Position numbers and translations under genes: made by a program. The notes below the pieces were generated by a model. The model made no database searches, was not told the origin of the DNA, and was given only the letters and a program-made list of their open reading frames with translations. A DNA stretch of 8,383 nucleotides, from positions 1 to 8,383 of the forward strand of contig CAIKKO010000332.1 in assembly GCA_903828025.1 (NCBI GenBank), written 5' to 3'. The stretch is from an uncultured Sphingomonadales bacterium. Its GTDB lineage: Bacteria; Pseudomonadota; Alphaproteobacteria; Sphingomonadales; Sphingomonadaceae. Below, in pieces: positions 6,104-8,383 of the stretch (position 1 is its first letter; each line of letters begins with the position of its first letter).

Positions 6104-7291
6104 TCAGAGCACGAAGTCCGACGGGGTCAGCGATGTTGCTCCGAACACGATGAAGGTCATGTCTGCCACGCCGTCGCCGGTCATGTCGGCATAGACCGTG
6201 AGGTGATCGCCCGTGACATCATACCGCAATTCGCCCGCGACATTGTGGAACGCCTGCGTGTCGATGAAAGTGAAGGCGTCGTTGGGCTTGGTCGCCTTGA
6301 TCGCGTCGATCGTCATAAGATTGATGCTGTCGCCCTCAGCGGAGGAGAAATCGCGGATCGTGTCGATCTCGGCCGGTTTCAGGCCTGACGCCTTGTCGAA
6401 GACGAAGATGTCTGCGCCGGTGCCTCCCGTCAGATCGTCTACGCCGGATGATCCGCCGAGCACGTCGTTGCCCGCGCCACCGATCAGGATATCATCGCCG
6501 ATGCCGCCAAACAGCTTGTCCGCCCCGCCGCCGCCGTTCAGCACATCGTTACCCTTGCCGCCACTGGCGTATTCGTCATCGCCCCCGCCAATGAATGTGT
6601 CGTTGCCATCGCCGAGGCCGATCTGGCCATCGATCGTGCCGCCCCGGTTATCGACCATATCGACACCCTTGCCTGTATTGATGGCGCCTTCGAGATGGCC
6701 GCGATTATAAATCGTGTTTATCCCGGCGGTGAAGTAAATATCGCCGACGATCAATCCGAAGTTCTTGATCTGGCTGTTGCTGGCTTCGGTCACGGTCGCG
6801 GAGTCGTAAACCCCGATGATCGTGCCGTGATTGGATATTGTTAGGTCGGTATACTTTGCATAAATACCATATTCGCCCGAAATGATGCCAAAGTTCGAGA
6901 CAGATGCCGAGACGTTGTAGGAGGGTGGGCCGCTTGTGCCAACCACGCCCGGGCCGAATTCGATGCCGTATGCATTCAGGCTGACAATGCTGCCATGATT
7001 GACGATGCGGCTGTCATTGCCACCAATATTGATCGCATCATTATCGGACGTGACCGTGCCTTGCGTGCCGACGCTGATACGCGTCTGGTAGGCATCGGTG
7101 ATCGCGACGCCGCCCAGATCACCGCCAACCGATCCGAACACGCCGATGTGGTGGTGCTGGCCCGAGCCGCTGATCCCGAAGCCGTCGGTCGAGGCGAGCT
7201 CGATGCCGGGCATGACGATGGCGTTTTCCTGATCGCCGAGGTCGATGGTATTGCCGGGGCCGTTGAAGCTCTTGGCGAAGCGGGTGGTCAT
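6104..7291 (-). CDS. RTX calcium-binding protein, paralog of the downstream gene
   Basis: A 395-residue protein beginning MTTRFAKSFNGPGNTIDL. I chose the ATG at 7291-7289 because AGGGAG lies seven bases before it. A longer frame from 7405 would add 38 residues of unlike composition and has no such support. No signal peptide or transmembrane segment. Residues about 75-225 hold N-x-G beta-helix-like units (NHGSIVSL at 98, NFGIISG 133, NHGTIIG 154, NFGLIVG 177, NRGHLEG 196, NRGGTIDG 215). RTX units follow at about 225-298 (GGKGNDVLN, GGIGDDILI, GGAGNDVLG). The C-terminal domain has IFVFDKASG, DTIRDFSS, DSINLMTIDA, FHNVAGELRY and DMTGDGVADMTF, ending SDFVL. No HExxH protease motif. The N-terminal region (IVNHGSIVSL) and the C-terminal domain match the neighbouring 546-residue protein, so the two arose by duplication. 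They are 104 bases apart and probably co-transcribed. Likely a type I secreted extracellular protein; the target of the beta-helix part is unknown. Parts of the N-terminal half are much less GC-rich than the rest of the window. Confidence 0.92.
   Translation of the reverse strand: MTTRFAKSFNGPGNTIDLGDQENAIVMPGIELASTDGFGISGSGQHHHIGVFGSVGGDLGGVAITDAYQTRISVGTQGTVTSDNDAINIGGNDSRIVNHGSIVSLNAYGIEFGPGVVGTSGPPSYNVSASVSNFGIISGEYGIYAKYTDLTISNHGTIIGVYDSATVTEASNSQIKNFGLIVGDIYFTAGINTIYNRGHLEGAINTGKGVDMVDNRGGTIDGQIGLGDGNDTFIGGGDDEYASGGKGNDVLNGGGGADKLFGGIGDDILIGGAGNDVLGGSSGVDDLTGGTGADIFVFDKASGLKPAEIDTIRDFSSAEGDSINLMTIDAIKATKPNDAFTFIDTQAFHNVAGELRYDVTGDHLTVYADMTGDGVADMTFIVFGATSLTPSDFVL
6220..6285. repeat. 66-base diverged direct repeat, copy 2 (in second RTX gene)
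   Basis: Partner of 4469-4534, 58 of 66 bases matching by eye, encoding FTFIDTQAFHNVAGELRY. Six of the eight differences are single scattered substitutions and the other two are adjacent, as expected for an old duplication under protein constraint or a past gene-conversion patch. Confidence 0.85.
6398..6619 (-). repeat. RTX nonapeptide repeats of the 395-residue protein
   Basis: Residues about 225-298 hold roughly seven to eight GGxGxDxUx units. One is interrupted (GGGDDEYAS at 236-243) and one is degenerate (GGSSGVDDLT), leaving about four well-formed calcium-binding units. The block directly follows the last beta-helix-like unit, so helix and beta-roll appear to run on continuously. Confidence 0.88.
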
Positions 7292-7626
7292 GCGGTCTCT
7301 CCCTTTGCAGCTTTTGGGTGCAGCGTTCGGGGCCCTAAAGCAGGCCTTGAGTGTTTTGTGTGATCTGCCGCACGAGACAAACACTATCATCGGCGAGTAC
7401 GGCACCGGAATTGGAGCGGAGTGTGCCCAGAAGTCGATGATGCGTCAAATCGGCAAGCAAACCTTGTATCGATTCGACGCGCGGGCAAAAATCGATGGCG
7501 CAAATGTCGCTCGTCTAACAGCGGACGTCATTGTTCATGGCCGCGCTGCGGGCCCTTCCTGTCAACCGGCAAGTGACTTACCATCCGCCAAGCTGCCACA
7601 CGCTGTGGTCATGGAGCCGAAGTCCG
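7292..7626. promoter_or_regulatory. Divergent spacer upstream of the RTX pair and the HlyD gene
   Basis: No credible gene is seen in these 335 bases. The region must contain promoters for both flanking genes. A seven-base inverted repeat, AGTGTTT (7350-7356) and AAACACT (7379-7385), with 22 bases between the arms, lies 59-94 bases upstream of the RTX start and could be an operator. A TTGTCT on the minus strand overlaps its right arm but has no good -10 partner. For the plus-strand gene, TTGTAT (7464-7469) and AAAAAT (7487-7492) with 17-base spacing make a weak promoter candidate. ATCGAT occurs twice, at 7468-7473 and 7491-7496. All are low-confidence readings. Confidence 0.4.
7350..7385. repeat. 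Inverted repeat AGTGTTT-N22-AAACACT, possible operator
   Basis: Perfect seven-base arms in a relatively AT-rich patch of the divergent spacer, close upstream of the RTX operon start. Arm centres are 29 bases apart, near three helical turns, which could suit a dimeric regulator or chance. No regulator gene is present in the window. Confidence 0.3.
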
Positions 7627-8383
7627 ATGAAAATTCCGCCCAGCGTGGCAATCGTGGCGGTGCTGGTCTCGCTGGGGGCGGGTAGCGTCTGGTATGCCGC
7701 GCGCCCATCTGCGCCCGATCCCTGGCTTGGCTATGTCGAGGGCGAGGCGCTGTATATCGCCGCGCCGGTTTCGGGCACGCTCGCCAGCCGCCCGGTGGAG
7801 CGCGGCGGACATGTGGGCGCGGGGGCGGCGCTGTTTGCGCTTGATCCGCGCACGGCGGATGCGAGCGCGGCGCAGGCGGCGGCGCAAGTGGCGGGGGCAC
7901 AGGCTTCGCTCAGCGATCTGGGTGCAGCGCGCGAACGGGCGCCGGAGATCGACGTGGCGCGGGCAGCGGAAGCGTCGGCCCGCGCGCAATTGGTGAAGGC
8001 GGAGGCGGATTTCCGGCGCTTTGCCGATCTTTCCGCCAAAGGGTTTGCCAGCCGCACGCAGCTTGATGCCGCGCGCGCGGCGCGGGACAGCGCGGCGGCG
8101 AGCGTGGCGCAGGCGCAGGCGCAGCAGCGCAGTGGCGGCCTGACCGTGGGCCGGAGCGCGCAGCAGGCCGCGGCGGCAGCGCAAGTACAGAGCGCGCAGG
8201 CCGCGCTTGCGGCAGAGGCCCGGCGGCGGCAGGAGATCGCGCCGGTATCGCCTGCGAGCGGGCAGATCGAGCAGACCTATTTCAACCCCGGCGAATGGGT
8301 GCCCGCAAACCAGCCGGTGGTGGCGATCATTCCCGATGACAAGCGCAAGATCCGCTTCTTCGTGCCGCAGGACAAGATCGCGG
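7627..8383 (+). CDS. HlyD-family membrane fusion/periplasmic adaptor protein, C-terminus cut by window edge
   Basis: From the ATG at 7627 (GGAG ten bases upstream) the frame stays open to the right edge, giving 252 residues. Such proteins bridge an inner-membrane transporter and an outer-membrane channel. Seen: one N-terminal hydrophobic anchor (about 6-23, VAIVAVLVSLGAGSVWY), the first lipoyl half-motif GYVEGEALYIAAPVSGTL (35-52) through ALFALDP (68-74), a long Ala/Gln-rich coiled-coil hairpin (about 75-200) with the turn near residues 106-141, and the second lipoyl half IAPVSPASGQIEQTYFNPGE (204-223), then VVAIIPDD. The beta-barrel domain begins at KIRFFVPQDKIA and is cut. The short N-terminus and overall shape resemble YbhG/YhiI-type adaptors that work with ABC efflux pumps, rather than the larger adaptors of RTX type I exporters. 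It diverges from the RTX genes; its partner transporter should lie to the right of the window. Confidence 0.88.
   Translation, partial: MKIPPSVAIVAVLVSLGAGSVWYAARPSAPDPWLGYVEGEALYIAAPVSGTLASRPVERGGHVGAGAALFALDPRTADASAAQAAAQVAGAQASLSDLGAARERAPEIDVARAAEASARAQLVKAEADFRRFADLSAKGFASRTQLDAARAARDSAAASVAQAQAQQRSGGLTVGRSAQQAAAAAQVQSAQAALAAEARRRQEIAPVSPASGQIEQTYFNPGEWVPANQPVVAIIPDDKRKIRFFVPQDKIA

Noticed and set aside
7292..7405. N-terminal extension of the 395-residue RTX protein by 38 residues
   Set aside because: The extension lacks a ribosome site and has unlike composition, whereas AGGGAG is well placed before the ATG at 7291.

Overview
The window is GC-rich DNA with tightly packed genes. The codon bias is strong enough to open long antisense reading frames. 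Gene content (a PurS/PurQ pair, a membrane PAS-GGDEF-EAL protein, RTX proteins with serralysin-type C-termini, an HlyD-type adaptor) fits an alphaproteobacterium, most likely a sphingomonad or erythrobacter-like marine or freshwater genus. That assignment is inferred from family resemblance, not from a marker gene.

Layout, left to right. (1) The minus strand at 1-723 carries the N-terminal 241 residues of a homocysteine S-methyltransferase-family enzyme, cut by the window edge. (2) A 264-base divergent spacer follows. (3) The plus strand at 988-3324 encodes a membrane-anchored PAS-GGDEF-EAL c-di-GMP turnover protein, with all catalytic signatures of both domains and a degenerate inhibitory site. 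(4) It ends three bases from the stop of purQ, which with purS forms a minus-strand pair (3328-4257) encoding the glutaminase and small subunit of FGAM synthetase. (5) Upstream of purS, still on the minus strand, lie two tandem paralogous RTX calcium-binding proteins (4359-5999 and 6104-7291). Each has an N-terminal half of N-x-G-x-I-x-G beta-helix-like repeats, a run of RTX nonapeptides, and a serralysin-like C-terminal secretion domain, with no protease domain. (6) A 335-base divergent spacer separates them from (7) a plus-strand HlyD-family membrane fusion protein (7627 to the right edge), truncated by the window.

How they fit together. purS and purQ act together with PurL (not in the window) in purine synthesis. 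The two RTX proteins are probably type I secretion substrates, perhaps surface or matrix proteins that bind calcium outside the cell. The EAL protein controls c-di-GMP and could in principle affect surface life, but nothing in the sequence ties it to the RTX genes. The HlyD protein resembles YbhG-like efflux adaptors more than a dedicated type I RTX exporter adaptor, so its link to the RTX pair is only positional. I see no CRISPR array, tRNA, rRNA, insertion sequence or phage gene. The most unusual content is the RTX/beta-helix paralog pair sitting directly upstream of purSQ.
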